A DNA stretch of 64,000 nucleotides from Microdochium bolleyi (Eukaryota; Ascomycota; Sordariomycetes; Xylariales; Microdochiaceae), in NCBI GenBank assembly GCA_001566295.1, contig KQ964249.1:2542001-2606000 (forward strand), read 5' to 3'. Numbering within the stretch: position 1 is the stretch's first letter; each line of letters opens with the position of its first letter. The position numbers were made by a program, and so were the translations under genes. Under the pieces are notes generated by a model. That model saw only the letters and a program-made list of their open reading frames with translations. It had not been told where the DNA came from and ran no database searches. Below, piece by piece: positions 1 through 11,800 of this stretch.

Positions 1-2180
1 TGGCCCGCGGCTGTCTTGATCGCGGTGCTGCTGCAGGTGAGGCTCATCGAAGAATGCTGGCAGTCCGCCTGGTCGCCCGCCTTGGTGCTGTGAGGTGCTG
101 CGCTCTCGCTGGAAATCAGGCTCGCGGTCCGGGGTGGGTGGGATTTGCGCAGCTCTTGATGGCTGTGGCATGCGCATGGGCGGCTGGTCGTGCCGCGGCG
201 GCTCCATGCCTGCTCGGGACGAGCCTTGCATGAGCGTCATCAGAAACTCAGTGTTGCTGTTGCTATTGCGGCTCAGCAGCGGCGGCTGCTCGTTTCGGGG
301 AAGGCCTTGGTTGTGAGTGTTCTGACGTTGTCCTAGCAATTCATGAAGCATTTGCTCTGGCCTGCCAGCAGCCATGTGCATCTGCTGCTGAGGGCGAGGT
401 GCATGGAGTTCTGGTGGGCCTCTATGGACAGGGCCATCACGACGGTCTTGACCATACGGGGAGAATGATTGGGGAGAGCCCATGACTCCTTTGGGGAGAC
501 CCAATTCGTGGCTGGGCGGTGGTTCCGGATACCCACCACCATTGGGAGGGGACGAAAAAGATTGTTTCTGAAGTTTGGTGAGAAGGGCCTGGAAGGCCAC
601 TTTCTCGGCAGCATCGTTTTGTGGCGGACCACCAATATCCAGGTGCGCCTGATGCGCCTGATGAGCCTGATGCGACGGGTGCGCCAGGTGCGGAGGCCTC
701 GCTGTCGCGGACGGGCCTGCGCTGAGGAGGTCGAGCAGCGGATTGAATCCGGGTGGAGGGGCTTGACGAGGTTGGGGAGGAGGTGTGGCCTCAACATGAC
801 GCTTGGTTTCCTCCTGGCTGGAAAAGAAATTCTGGAACCTCGATGCCTTCTGCTTAGAGGGCACAGCGTTCTCCTTCTGAACGTCAGGTGTTGGTGCCCC
901 ATGTGATGGCTCGAGTGAGCCCTGTCCGTACGCAGCGAAGAACTTGTCAGGTCCACTCTCGAGCGGTGCCATGTTCTCACTCATGGCTGAAACATTATCT
1001 TGCGGTCTGCCGCGCGACGACAGATCGCTCTGCTGGGCAGACGAGTCGGCTTCAGTCTTTTGAGCATTCTTAGCAGCCTTCATGCTCTCCATGAACTTTT
1101 GGAAGTCTTCCTGTGTATGGGCTTGAGCCTTGTCCTCTGCAGGCTCATCAAGCCACTCTGGCTCACGCTCCTGGCGGTCCCATCTCCGTTCGTGGCCCCT
1201 GTCTCGGGGCTTCTCAGCAAAAGCGTCGCTTTGCTGATCGTCAGCGTTCCGGTCTCGCCAGCTCTTAGCTCGATCGAAGCGTTCACGGCCCGGAGCTGGA
1301 ACCGGAGCACTGTCGCTCTGGCCGCCTGCATCACCTCGCGACCAGGTCTGATCTGACCGCGTGCGGCCGGGTCCATTGCGCCGTGTACCATCCTCGAGCT
1401 CCTTATCTTTACCGAACTCGCCAAAATTGCGTCGACTGCGATCGCCAGCATCACGATCATCCGGCTCGCGCGGCCGTCGATCTCCGGCCAGGCGGTCAGG
1501 TCTCTCGCCCATGCGGCCGTGGAAGCGCTCAGCGCCCTCGGCGCCAAAGCTTTTGCGTGGCTTCACAGTGCTCCACCCGTCAGAGTCTTGATCCGCATCG
1601 CCACGACGCCGGAAGTCGGTTCGCCCGTCCCTATCACGAGGGGCGCGACCACCACGGTTACGATCCGCTGCGTCAGTCTCGCCAGGTCGAGCTCGGAAAG
1701 GGAAGCGGCCATCCGAATCTTTGGTCAGTTGTTTATCGGTAACTGGGTTTCGAGACATGGTAGAGGTGAAAGTCGTTCGAGGAGGACCAAGAATGATTTC
1801 TTCGGGGTCTGGGAGATCATCAAGTTAGCACGTGATCATACGTGAATCGTTGTGATGGCGAGTGAAGCATACTAGCACTGTTACGTGACACATGCCGGTC
1901 GACAGCAGGTCGGCGATTGTTCTGGTCGAGCATAGAGCCATCATCGTGTCTATTCCGGTTGCCATCAGCCCTGGCGGTTTGGTTATTGTTCCGCGCAGGC
2001 TCGGGAGGTGGACTATGGTCGCTCTATTAGTTCCATGATGCAATCGCTGCGTCCTCGAAGAAGAGTTGAGCCTCATGCTTACCCCATCCACTCCTCTGCG
2101 GGAGGTAGCGTGTTTGGCTTCACACATAGTGGTGATTGGCGCAGGTGCAGGAGCACTTCTTCGGTATAACGTATCGCCAT
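1..2180 (-). CDS. Eap1/4E-T-like eIF4E-binding protein, C-terminus cut by window edge
   Basis: Three exons can be joined: 2180-2083, 2021-1885 and 1808 to the window edge, with introns at 2022-2082 (GTAAGC donor) and 1809-1884 (GCTAAC branch). The first exon encodes RYTEEVLLHLRQSPL, which fits the YxxxxL-phi motif that binds the dorsal face of eIF4E, followed by LPPAEEWMG. The second junction yields PEEIILGPPRTTF, a block I recall from fungal Eap1-type proteins. The rest is low complexity: RD/RGG-rich stretches, a DGWSTVKPRKSFG segment, a FFSSQ motif and a Q/P/H-rich region. Expected role: cytoplasmic repressor of cap-dependent translation and mRNA decay factor. The Met at 2180 is the first in-frame one I can support, but the frame stays open a little upstream (QYSPSDAM), so a small 5' exon may exist. 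The stop codon lies outside the window. Confidence 0.72.
645..680. repeat. Short in-frame tandem repeat (about 9 nt unit)
   Basis: Copies of a gcgcctgat-like unit sit inside the Eap1-like coding region and translate on the minus strand to HQAHQAHQAH. It is a coding microsatellite that probably varies in length. Confidence 0.7.
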
Positions 2181-5100
2181 TGCATCTGATGGCGAATACT
2201 GAATCGCCAAGGAGCTGGTGTTGTGATTGGGTCTATGCCAAGCTCACATGGGATTTGAGCTTTGCGATTGCGATCCCCGGAGGAATGTCGAGACCGAGGT
2301 TCGCGTGGAAGTCGGACAAGAGAGCGGCGCTCTACGAGACAATGCCGTTTACTGTGTACCGGGAGACACCAAGAGGTGCAAGGCGCGCGGGAGCGGATGT
2401 CGAGAGTTGTGGTGGGCAGCAAGCCGTGCTGTGCGGGGTGCTGCGCAGGGCGACGAGGTTTGGTGGCAACAAGTGTGGCACGGAGACTGGGCAAGTGTTG
2501 CGCACTTGGCTCGTGGGCAGTGCCGGGCGCTGGGCAGCGGTCGCGAAGAAGCGCCTGCACAGTCTGAACAAGAGGCTCGATGTCAATGGCAGAGGTGGTA
2601 TTGCGCTCGGTAGACCGCGCCCGAGGCGAGGCCAGCAAGACGTGCCGTGAGGGACTTGTCAAGGGCAGCTGATTGGGAAGCAGTGGGAGCTTGAGGGACG
2701 GTGAAGGATCGTGTGCTTGGGGTCTGGAGGCGGGCGGTGGCCTCGATGAAGTGCCGGATACCTGGTTCTGGGACTCGGCTGTGCGGCTCGTACTCTGGAG
2801 TTGCAATGTCAAGTCTTTGTGGATGACGATGCTGTTGACGGTGAGATGGGCTGAAGACGTGTGCAGGTTGCAGGTGGTGGTACAAATGCTGGCAGCCCAA
2901 TCTGGAGCAAGGTTGGCGGATCTCGATGTGGGCAGCGAGTGGGCTCTTCGCGAAACTGGGCAGCAGCCCGCTGCGCCTTGCTACTCACCTCGAATCCATC
3001 CATCTCGGAGACGATCGAGACAATCATTCCTGTTGGCACCGGACGATAGTTACTGTAGGCAGGCAATCCATGGATGCACGGCAACGCCAAGGCAGCAATC
3101 CATTCCGCCATGGAGGATCTTTTGTCTTCGGTGTCTTTTCAATGCCTTTATCTCACGACCTCCCGGAACAAATCACCCCAATCTGCCGATCGTTCACAGC
3201 TGGTGATATGACACTCGGGGCATCGCGATTGGAAATTTTCTCAACATGGAAGCTTCGTCCAAATGAGTCAAGAGTGAAGAAGTGGGACAGCAAGCACAAT
3301 TGATGACTTGCCATGCTGTCGGTTGAGCCACTGCAGATGTGCTCCGTTGCTGCTGAAGTGCAGGGTCCGAAATGGCAGCTGCTGGCAGCTGGGGGGACAG
3401 CTCCAGCATTCCGGAACTCCGTGCACAACGCCAATATTCAGCCCCAAGTAGCCTGGATCCTGATCGACTCTGGGTGTGACGACTGGCTGGAGCGAAGTCG
3501 CACTCGCTGTCTTTGGAGCCTGATATATTGTATGACTGTTGTTGTAAGATCTATGAAGAAGTTCCTAATTTCATTACCGCAAAAAGCAGAAAGTGTTGGT
3601 ACGAAAGCGGCCAAGCCGGAAATGCGTGCTACTTTAAGATTTCTGGAACAATGAAGCCAGCTCAAGCAGGTGCTGAGTCCTGTAGCATCAAAATGGAAAG
3701 GGTCGATCGTTGCTGTGTGTAATTTACAGGTGCATTAGCTGCGTCGATAGTCGAGCCTGGGGCAACCAGGCCGCTTCTGAGGTCGCAAGTCACTTTAGAG
3801 TCAAGACCATCGTCCCAGGAGGAAGGGAAAGACCGTGCATGATCTGTAGGCGTGTGCTTGCAGGAGAGTTGTTCGAGAAATGTTCCGGCATCAAGCTGCG
3901 GTTTCGCAGCACGACCAGAGACCCTGTATTCATGCGAACTGCCGTGTCCGATGGAGGTGTGTCGCTGAGAGGCGACGAGCTGCGCACGAAACACGAAATC
4001 GAGACATGGCACCATGGAGCATGGACAGCTGCAGCACGCACGCCGGGCCGGGGCACCCCAGCTGGCGCAATCTTAAAGAGCCCATCAGCCCGTGTCTGAT
4101 TTGCCAGGCTCTGGCGCTGCCCGGCCCAGGGTCTGCTGATCCTTGTCCGCGAGCCGTTGTCTTGGCCCATTGCGTGCATCGGCGGCCAGGAATCCTAGGA
4201 CGTCTCCGACACAGGGCGACAGGCACATCTATCCTTGTTTTGGTTGCAGCCAAGGGCGCATCGTCGTCTGGCAGAGAGGCTGCGGACGAGGGGTGGCTGG
4301 GTGCTGCCTTCGAGACATCGTCTACTGGTCTTGACGAGAGTTATTAGCTGAGATGGGACAGAGACGGACTGCAGTCTGCAGCCCATATGATCCGCGGAGC
4401 ATGACGCAACGGCCACCGAGGTGCAGAGCGTGGCGTCGGCACGAGAAACTTGCGATGCGGTTAGCTGAAAGTTTGAGATTTGGAGCCTGCCTCGCCTGCA
4501 TGACTGCTCCAGTGTTCGGGGTAGAACATGGAGTAGTGTGCAGAGGAAGCGTTCCCACGACTTGTCGACGACATACTGCATCAAGTCACATACAGTACTC
4601 TTCTTCGATATCCGAGCTCGAAGCCGTACCCAAGGGGCGGACGGATGGATGGGCGCCGGATCAGCCAGACGTGTGACCCGCGGTGTCGCCTTCCGCGTCC
4701 GGGACCGTCGAGATCCATGGATGGGACTTCAGAACTGGACGAAGCCAGCCTGCTGCTAGCGGCGAGAAGCGGATGAGCTACCACTGAGCTGTGCATGCGC
4801 CAGCCAGGTGGAGCAGGGGTACCCCCGACTGCAATCCCACCCCCGTCGACGGGTCGCACTTGCTTTTGTTGTGCCTGAGCTGCGAGTTGAACCTACCGCT
4901 GCACCACCCCTTTGGACCCGTTCCTTCCTCGATCTCTTCTTTCTCACTCCAGGTCGCCGTCGTGTCAAGAAGCCTCACGACACCATCCGCGGACGTCGTC
5001 AGCACACCGCCGGCCCTGGCCTGTCAATTCTACTTCTTCACTCTCCCAGCAGTGCCACCTCACCTGCTGCTTCGCCCGGACGCGCCGCCCAACTACCCCT

Positions 5101-5806
5101 AATCCTGTCTGCGCCAGGTCACTTAATGTCTATCTAGCCGCGTGCATTCCCGCGGCACTTCAACACCACGAAAGCCACAGCCGGCTCGTCACCAGCCGCG
5201 CAATACTCGACTGTCAGATTGCACGTCTTTCCGGTGACTCGCCAGTACTGCCTGAGCTGCTTTTCTGACGGCCAGGCTTGCCTACCTCACGTCGCCAGCT
5301 TAGCTGCCGCTTCTTCAGCCTCAGGCGCGAGACTCTGTTGGCCCGGCCACGCCTTCCGCTCCGGCACTTTCTTGACTCACTCAGCTTCGAGACTTCACCT
5401 CCAGGATCGCGACAGGACGCATCACCATCGTTGCGAACCTTCCTCGCACGCACTTCTCATCTTTCACATTCACTCATTGCGGTCAACAACTTGATCGGCC
5501 TCCCGTCTCAACCAAATCAGTCATTACAGCCACCACACCAACACAGCGCCGCGGAACCCTCCTTTCCCTACGGGCTGTAACAACACACTCTTTTTGGACC
5601 CTTAATCAGGATCAGTAGGCTCGCTGCCACTAGGAGTTCATCTCTTGGCATATTCCAGTCGTTATCGCGCCAGGACCAAACGCGTTGTGCATCAGATCCA
5701 CAAGACTCAATCAACACATACCGTATCGTTCAGCTGGGAAGCTCGCAAATAGACAACTTGATTCAACACTTCCGCTGTGCTTCACGCCTGGGAGGCACTC
5801 GTCACA
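2181..5806. other. 3.6 kb without a supported gene
   Basis: Lies between two divergent starts. Only short, overlapping open frames in several phases are present, with no domain I recognise. The part from about 4860 to 5800 is pyrimidine- and CA-rich, in the style of a fungal 5' leader for the SH3-domain gene. The part next to 2181 may hold the leader or a first mini-exon of the eIF4E-binding gene. No RNA gene was recognised. Confidence 0.5.
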
Positions 5807-7675
5807 ATGTGGTCGCGACAGACGCCAAATGGCGGAGCTGTGGCGTTGATCGCTGTGCTATCAGCGGTTCCCGTTGCGATGGGTCAGGGCAATTGCATCT
5901 CTCTGTCCGGATCGAAGTCGTGCCCGGCGTTTTCGTCGGCATCCGTCGGTAAAACCCAGTTTTTGCTCGATCACTAGTACGTTACCAGCCACGAAAGAAA
6001 GCTACGATCCTTTAATCCTGGTCTAACTTACTTGCCGTCAGTCCCTTCCTACAGTTTGTGTCAAACACCGCGTCGTTTGACGAACAATTGGATAAATACG
6101 TACAGGAAACATATGTGCAACGACAGTATGTTTCATCTGCCGCGAGGAAACGCTCCGAGGGAATAACACTAACCTCAGAACAGGTTCCAGGGTCGTTTTG
6201 GGTGTGGCAACATCAACCTTTCCAACACATCCGACTACTACGCCAGGTTTACCAAGTCTGTCATCTGCAATGGCGTTGTACAGAACTCGATCCAGGCTTG
6301 TGGTCTCAGCACCGCCCAGTCGGCTCCTCTTTGCGCAGCATCCTGCGCCGAATACGCCCAAAGCGAGGCCATGATCGTTGCCAACTCGAATCTCTGTGTG
6401 AATCCCGTATCGAATATCCAGGAGCTCGTCCGTGCCGACTTCACTGACTGCGCTGTACCCGCACGTTCCCTGTCCAGCGGTGGCTGCATTGCCGCAATCC
6501 AAAATGAGCCCAACAGCTGTGGCTACGGATCTAGCACACTCGGCATTTGTTCCTATTGTTCATCAGGGGGCATCAACTCCACAGACACGTGTTGTTACAC
6601 CTCTAACACCGAGAAGCTGTGCGCGAACGTGGTTCTCCCGACTATCGTGCCAACCATCTCCTTTGGCAACCCTCAGCCTACTACCCAGCCAACAGCAACG
6701 CCCTCACCCGATACGCCCGGTAGTAGCAGGAACATGGGTCTGTCTGGCGGTGCCATCGCAGGCATCGTCATTGGTTGTATTGCAGGCATTGTCCTTATCG
6801 CACTCGCCATCCTCTTCTGCCTCCGAGCGCGCCGCAATAGAGGTGGCAGCCAAAAGGGAAGCGTCTTCAACCAGCCCTCCCCGTCCAGAAAGGGACCGCA
6901 GACGTCTAAGATACCTGCGTCCAACACGCCCCCGCAGGGCTATGAGGTGCTGCCCGGCGGTCGTATCGCTCGGATGTCAGCTTTGGAGGGCCACTCTGGC
7001 GACTCTCCTTCGAGACACAGCGGTTCTAGGCATGGAACATCAACTGGTGCTGCAGCTGCGGCAGCAGGCGGTGCTGCAGGCTATATGCTCGGTAGAAGAC
7101 GTGGCAACTCCTCTTCCGACTTTTCTGGTGAGAGCCCAGGGCCCGAGTCACGTGCTGGTGTCCTTCGGCCTCCTCCTACCAGTCGCCGCCAAGGCTCGCT
7201 TTCCAGCAGTTCTATCCTCGCTGGCGATGATCCAAGCTCACCCACTAGCGCTGGAGGTTTATCTTCTGCCGCAGGCATGAACAGCCAACAGTCTGAGCAG
7301 TTGCCATTCTTCAAGGACTATTACTCTCAGGACGATATACATCCTGGCGAGCGGGTGGCTGTCCTTTGGGCCTACCAACCACGAGCTCAGGATGAGTTTT
7401 CCTTGGAGCGTGGCGACATGATCAAGGTTGTCGGCATCTGGGACGATGGATGGGCGACTGGCATTATGGTGGACGAACGCGCCGATGAGTGGGAGACTCG
7501 ACGACAAGCGCAGCGCGACAGCGGGGTGTCCAACGCCTCTGGTCGGGCCCGTGATACGTCACCACCAGTCAGTGGCGAGATCAAGGCTTTCCCCCTTGTC
7601 TGCGTTTGCTTGCCTGATCACTGGAGGAAGACGATTGAGGGCGACGGCTCGACGGAAAATGGCAGCAACCGCTAA
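5807..7675 (+). CDS. Single-pass membrane protein with Cys-rich ectodomain and C-terminal SH3 domain
   Basis: Exons 5807-5976, 6042-6125 and 6184-7675 give about 581 aa. Intron 1 uses a GTACGT donor and a CTAAC branch; intron 2 uses GTATGT. The N-terminus is a signal peptide (hydrophobic ALIAVLSAVPVAMG). Residues about 30-250 form a Cys-rich extracellular part (CNGVVQNSIQACGL, CAASCAEYA, GICSYC, DTCCY), then a Pro/Thr stalk, one membrane segment near residues 273-297 (AGIVIGCIAGIVLIALAILF) and a basic stop-transfer. The cytosolic part is Ser/Gly-rich and ends in an SH3 domain (about 473-570): VAVLWAYQP, DEFSLERGDMI, DDGWATG and KAFPLVCV, with an acidic/polar insert before the last strand. The layout resembles yeast Fus1 and sensor-type SH3 proteins, suggesting a plasma membrane signalling or polarity scaffold, but the ligand is unknown. 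The first in-frame Met upstream (5777) would spoil the signal peptide, so 5807 was chosen. Confidence 0.8.
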
Positions 7676-8817
7676 GCATACCGAAGGACAAACTCTCACG
7701 CCTTTGTCCACAAGTTCACGACATTCACGACCATGCATTCGATTGATTTACTACTTTGTAAGACGAAACTCATGCTGCACGAGTGCAGGTCAAAGCCTGA
7801 CGTGGTAGGAGTCCTCGCACTTTCAAGTGGTCCAATATTGGACCTCTGGACTCCTTATCCTTACCGCCTTAGCATCACCAGCCTCGTGTAGTCAGCCCTT
7901 TTTTATTGTTTCGTCTGTCCTGTATTACAGACTCGCAAGGCAGGCACGCGCACAACATGCGCAAACCTCGCCGATATACCCCTAAACTATCAGACGACAT
8001 CGTTTTGTTCTCGTGCTTGGAGCGTCTTGCGATTGTGTTGCATTTGGTGAGCGGAGCTGAGGGGTTCGAAGGATAATACTTTCTGGGGACAGGGCATGAC
8101 ATCTGCCACGTACATAATCTTGCAAATGCTACGAGAGGGCAGATGCACCTTCAGCCAGACTCCGGAGAGACACTCACTCTGGATCATTGTCTGGCAACTG
8201 AGGTCATCTGGCATAATTGCATATCACCAGGCCGAGTCAATACAACTTTTGCAATTTCTACACCGTTTTGGAGCCCGTCTTCTAGTTGTGACACGACCAC
8301 GTGCTGCGCTATGCTAGGAAGTTTGGTTTGCGCATTTCTGTTGTTCTTTCGAGGAGGCAATGTCCATGTGATGTCGCAGCTTGAAAGTCTGGTAGTGTGC
8401 GTGGGCACGAACCACTGACCCCAGCTCGGCCAGGTCGTCTCCGCTCCACCCAATCGCCTGAGCCCCATCGTCCCGTGTTCACTGACCAGCGACTGGAGCT
8501 CGGGGCATTCGATTCGAATCCCCTAGGCTCCCCCGCCACGGCCTACCTTAGGTACCTTGTTCACGGGAACAGCGCGCGCGTCGTGTGGGTGACTGACGTT
8601 GATGTGCATGGAGCTTCCCCTGGTGGACCCGTGATGCAGCTAATCACCATCCCGTGCGAGCTTCATTCCCAGTTCACTCCGACCTATTCACGACACGCCT
8701 CAGACCTTCCTGACACGCGACGAGCAAGCATCATTTGATCTGTCAACTATGCCATGACAGCGATCCGACCTCTAGAGCTCCCCATGCAGTGGCTCATTGC
8801 TGCCGACCACCTGCGCC
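7676..8817. other. Intergenic region upstream of VPS15
   Basis: About 1.1 kb holding the 3' end of the SH3 gene and the promoter/leader of VPS15. No coding frame with family resemblance was seen. Confidence 0.6.
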
Positions 8818-11800
8818 ATGGGTAACACTTGGTCTATCACCGCACCGTCTGCGGGCTCGGCCAGTATCGATGTGCCCGAGCTCGCAGATCTGGTCTACGA
8901 GAGAACAATAGGTAGCGCGCGCTTCATGAAGAGCATCCGCGCACGTCACCACGATGGAGTCGTCGTGGTCAAAGTCACGGCTAAGCCTGCCGCGAAGCTG
9001 TCGCTCAAGACGTACGGCGAGCACATCCTACGTACGCGCACTCCCCTTCACAATGCCGCTTCAAGACCTCTTGTGCTAATCGTAGAATATCCTCAGGCGA
9101 GCGGAACCTATTGCGCGACGTCCCTAACGCCCTGGGCTTCGAGCACGCTTTCGAAACGGACGAGACTGCGTATCTCGTCCGGCAATACCTCTACAGCTCC
9201 TTATACGATCGCATGTCGACACGACCGTTTCTCGAAGACATAGAGAAGAAATGGCTGGCCTTCCAACTCTTGTGCGCGCTGCGAGATTGCCACACGAAAG
9301 AGATATACCACGGCGACATCAAGACCGAAAACATCATGGTGACATCCTGGAACTGGCTGTACCTGACCGACTTTACGGGGTCCTTCAAGCCAGCCAAACT
9401 TCCCGACGACAATCCCGGAATGTACTCGTACTTCTTCGACCTATCGGGTCGCCGAACAGGCTACATTGCGCCAGAGCGATTCGTACATCCGGACGATGCC
9501 AAGGCCGGTGGGGGGTCGCTTACATGGTCCATGGATATCTTCAGTGCCGGCTGCGTCATTGCCGAATTATTCCTCGAGACGCCCATATTCAGTCTCAGCC
9601 AGCTGTTTAAGTACCGGCGTGGCGAGTATGACCCGGCGATATCTCTTCTAGGCAGGATTCCAGATAACGGCCTGCGGGAAATGCTGTCCAGTATGATCCA
9701 GCTTGACCCCGAGAAGCGCTACTCTGCAGAGCAGTATCTACACTTCTACAAGGATCGGATATTCCCCGGATACTTTTACAGTTTCTTGCATCAGTACATG
9801 GAGCTCATTACAGATCCGAGCTCAGGACGGGCACCGATATCAAATGCGACCAAGAATCTCGGAGAAGCTGATGACCGGATCGACCGGATATTCTACGACT
9901 TTGACAAGATCACGTACTTTCTGGGCTACCATGGCACAAGAAGCACCCAGGAAGTGAAACGTTTCGCGCCACGCCTCGGGCTTGGCCTCTTCCCAGTACG
10001 GCTTAGTATACCGAACAACGAGAACCTGGTCACCCGCGCTGGTCAACCACTTGCGGATGACGGAGCTTTGATATTCCTCGCCTTGGTCGCAGGCTCCATC
10101 AGAAGTACAGCCCGTGCCACGTCACGGGTTCGAGCATGCGACGTGCTCCTCGGCTTCGCAGAGCGACTCACTGATGAGGCTAAGCTGGACCGAGTCCTCC
10201 CTTATCTTATAGCGCTGCTCGGTGACAACGTTGACCTTGTCAACATCGCAGCTCTGCGCTCCGTGACGCAGCTTCTTGCGCTGGTCACAGTCGTCACACC
10301 GGTAAATGCTCATGTCTTCACAGAGTATATCATGCCGCGGATACAGAACTTCATGTTTGGTCCAACTCGCCAGGCGGGCATTGTGTTGGACCGCAAGGAG
10401 CCAAGTCCTCTTATCCGGGCGACTTATGCCTCTTGTCTTGGAAGTCTTGCGACGACGGCCCTTAGGTTTCTGGAGCTGGCTGTCATTCTTAAGGCTGAAG
10501 GCACCATGCGGTCAGAGGATCCTGAGCTCGAAGCGGGGCAAGACGCCGAAGCAGCGCTTGACGATCTGTTCGACAATGCCCGTGCCGATCTCAACCAGAC
10601 CTTTGAGGCCCATGCCAAGGCGTTGGTCGAGGACCCGGACGCCTCTGTCCGTCGTGCTTTTCTGAGCTCAGTCCCTGAGCTCTGCATGTTCTTCGGCAAT
10701 GCCCAGTCGAATGACATTCTGTTGACACATCTCAACACGTACCTCAATGACAGAGACTGGATGCTAAAATGTGCTTACTTCGACACGATCCTCGGCATCG
10801 CGCCATTCCTGGGCAGTACCGGACTGGAGGAGTTTAGTCTTCCCCTGATGGTTCAGGCGGTGACTGACCCAGAAGAGCATGTTGTGCATGCTGCTCTGCA
10901 TTCGCTCGCTGAGCTTGCCAATCTCGGCCTGCTGTCCAAGGCCAAGACATGGGAGCTGGTTGATGTCGTTGGTCGGTTCACCATGCACCCAAACCTCTGG
11001 ATTCGCGAAGCAGCTGCAGAGTATCTTTCGAGTGCCACCAGGCTCCTCTCGCCAGCCGATGTCAGGTGCATTGTGCTGCCACTTGTCAAGCCATTCTTGA
11101 AGGGGGCCATCATTCCAGATTTCAAGGAGCTGGCTCTACTCGATGCGCTCAAGAAGCCCATGTCGCGGACAGTGTTTGACTTGGCGCTTTCTTGGGCGCA
11201 GAAGACCGACAAAGGTCTGTTCTGGAAGGCAGTGCGCCAGCAGAAGCAGTCGACTTTCACAATTGCTTCGGCGACTGGAAAGTCGTCCAGAGAGCTCCAG
11301 CCCCGGACGCTCAGCAAGGTGCCTCGGAACGATGAAGACGAGAAATGGCTCACGCGACTGCGTAACATGGGCATGGCGCAGGAGGACGAGTTCAAACTGC
11401 TTGTATTGAGAGAGTTCATCTGGCGCCTTAGCCAAATGAAAAACCGCGATATGACGACACAGGAAGCCGCGTCGGTTCCACTAAACGAGATTATAACACT
11501 CAGGAGCTTGGATGTCAAGATGCAGACCGTCATGTTCGACGAGACGGCCATGGATGGTGAGCCATCATGGTCGCCAGAGGCGGCGACCGATGCTGACAAG
11601 GGGCCATATACAATCGCGGACGCTCTTCTTGATGCGTCGATGACGATAGATCAGCCTGTAGGTCGCCGGCGGAGGGCTGCCATGAACAGCCATCGGTCCC
11701 GACTCAGTACCGTTTCCCCAGGGTTAAGGGATGGCAGGAACTTATCTCCACTAGGATTTGGTCAATCTTCGCCGACAGAGGTTCGGAATGGTAGCCTTGG

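Noticed and set aside
333..980. 215-codon minus-strand frame
   Set aside because: Wrong frame within the eIF4E-binding protein gene; the true frame is open to the window edge.
4740..4915. Minus-strand tRNA-like A-box sequences (AGCTCAGTGGTAGCT and TGGTGCAGCGGTAGG)
   Set aside because: No matching B-box (GGTTCGANTCC), no anticodon stem and no acceptor stem could be paired; at best tRNA-derived debris or chance.
8500..8525. GATTCGAATCC resembling a tRNA T-arm
   Set aside because: The flanking bases do not form a T stem and no D-arm lies at the right distance on either strand.
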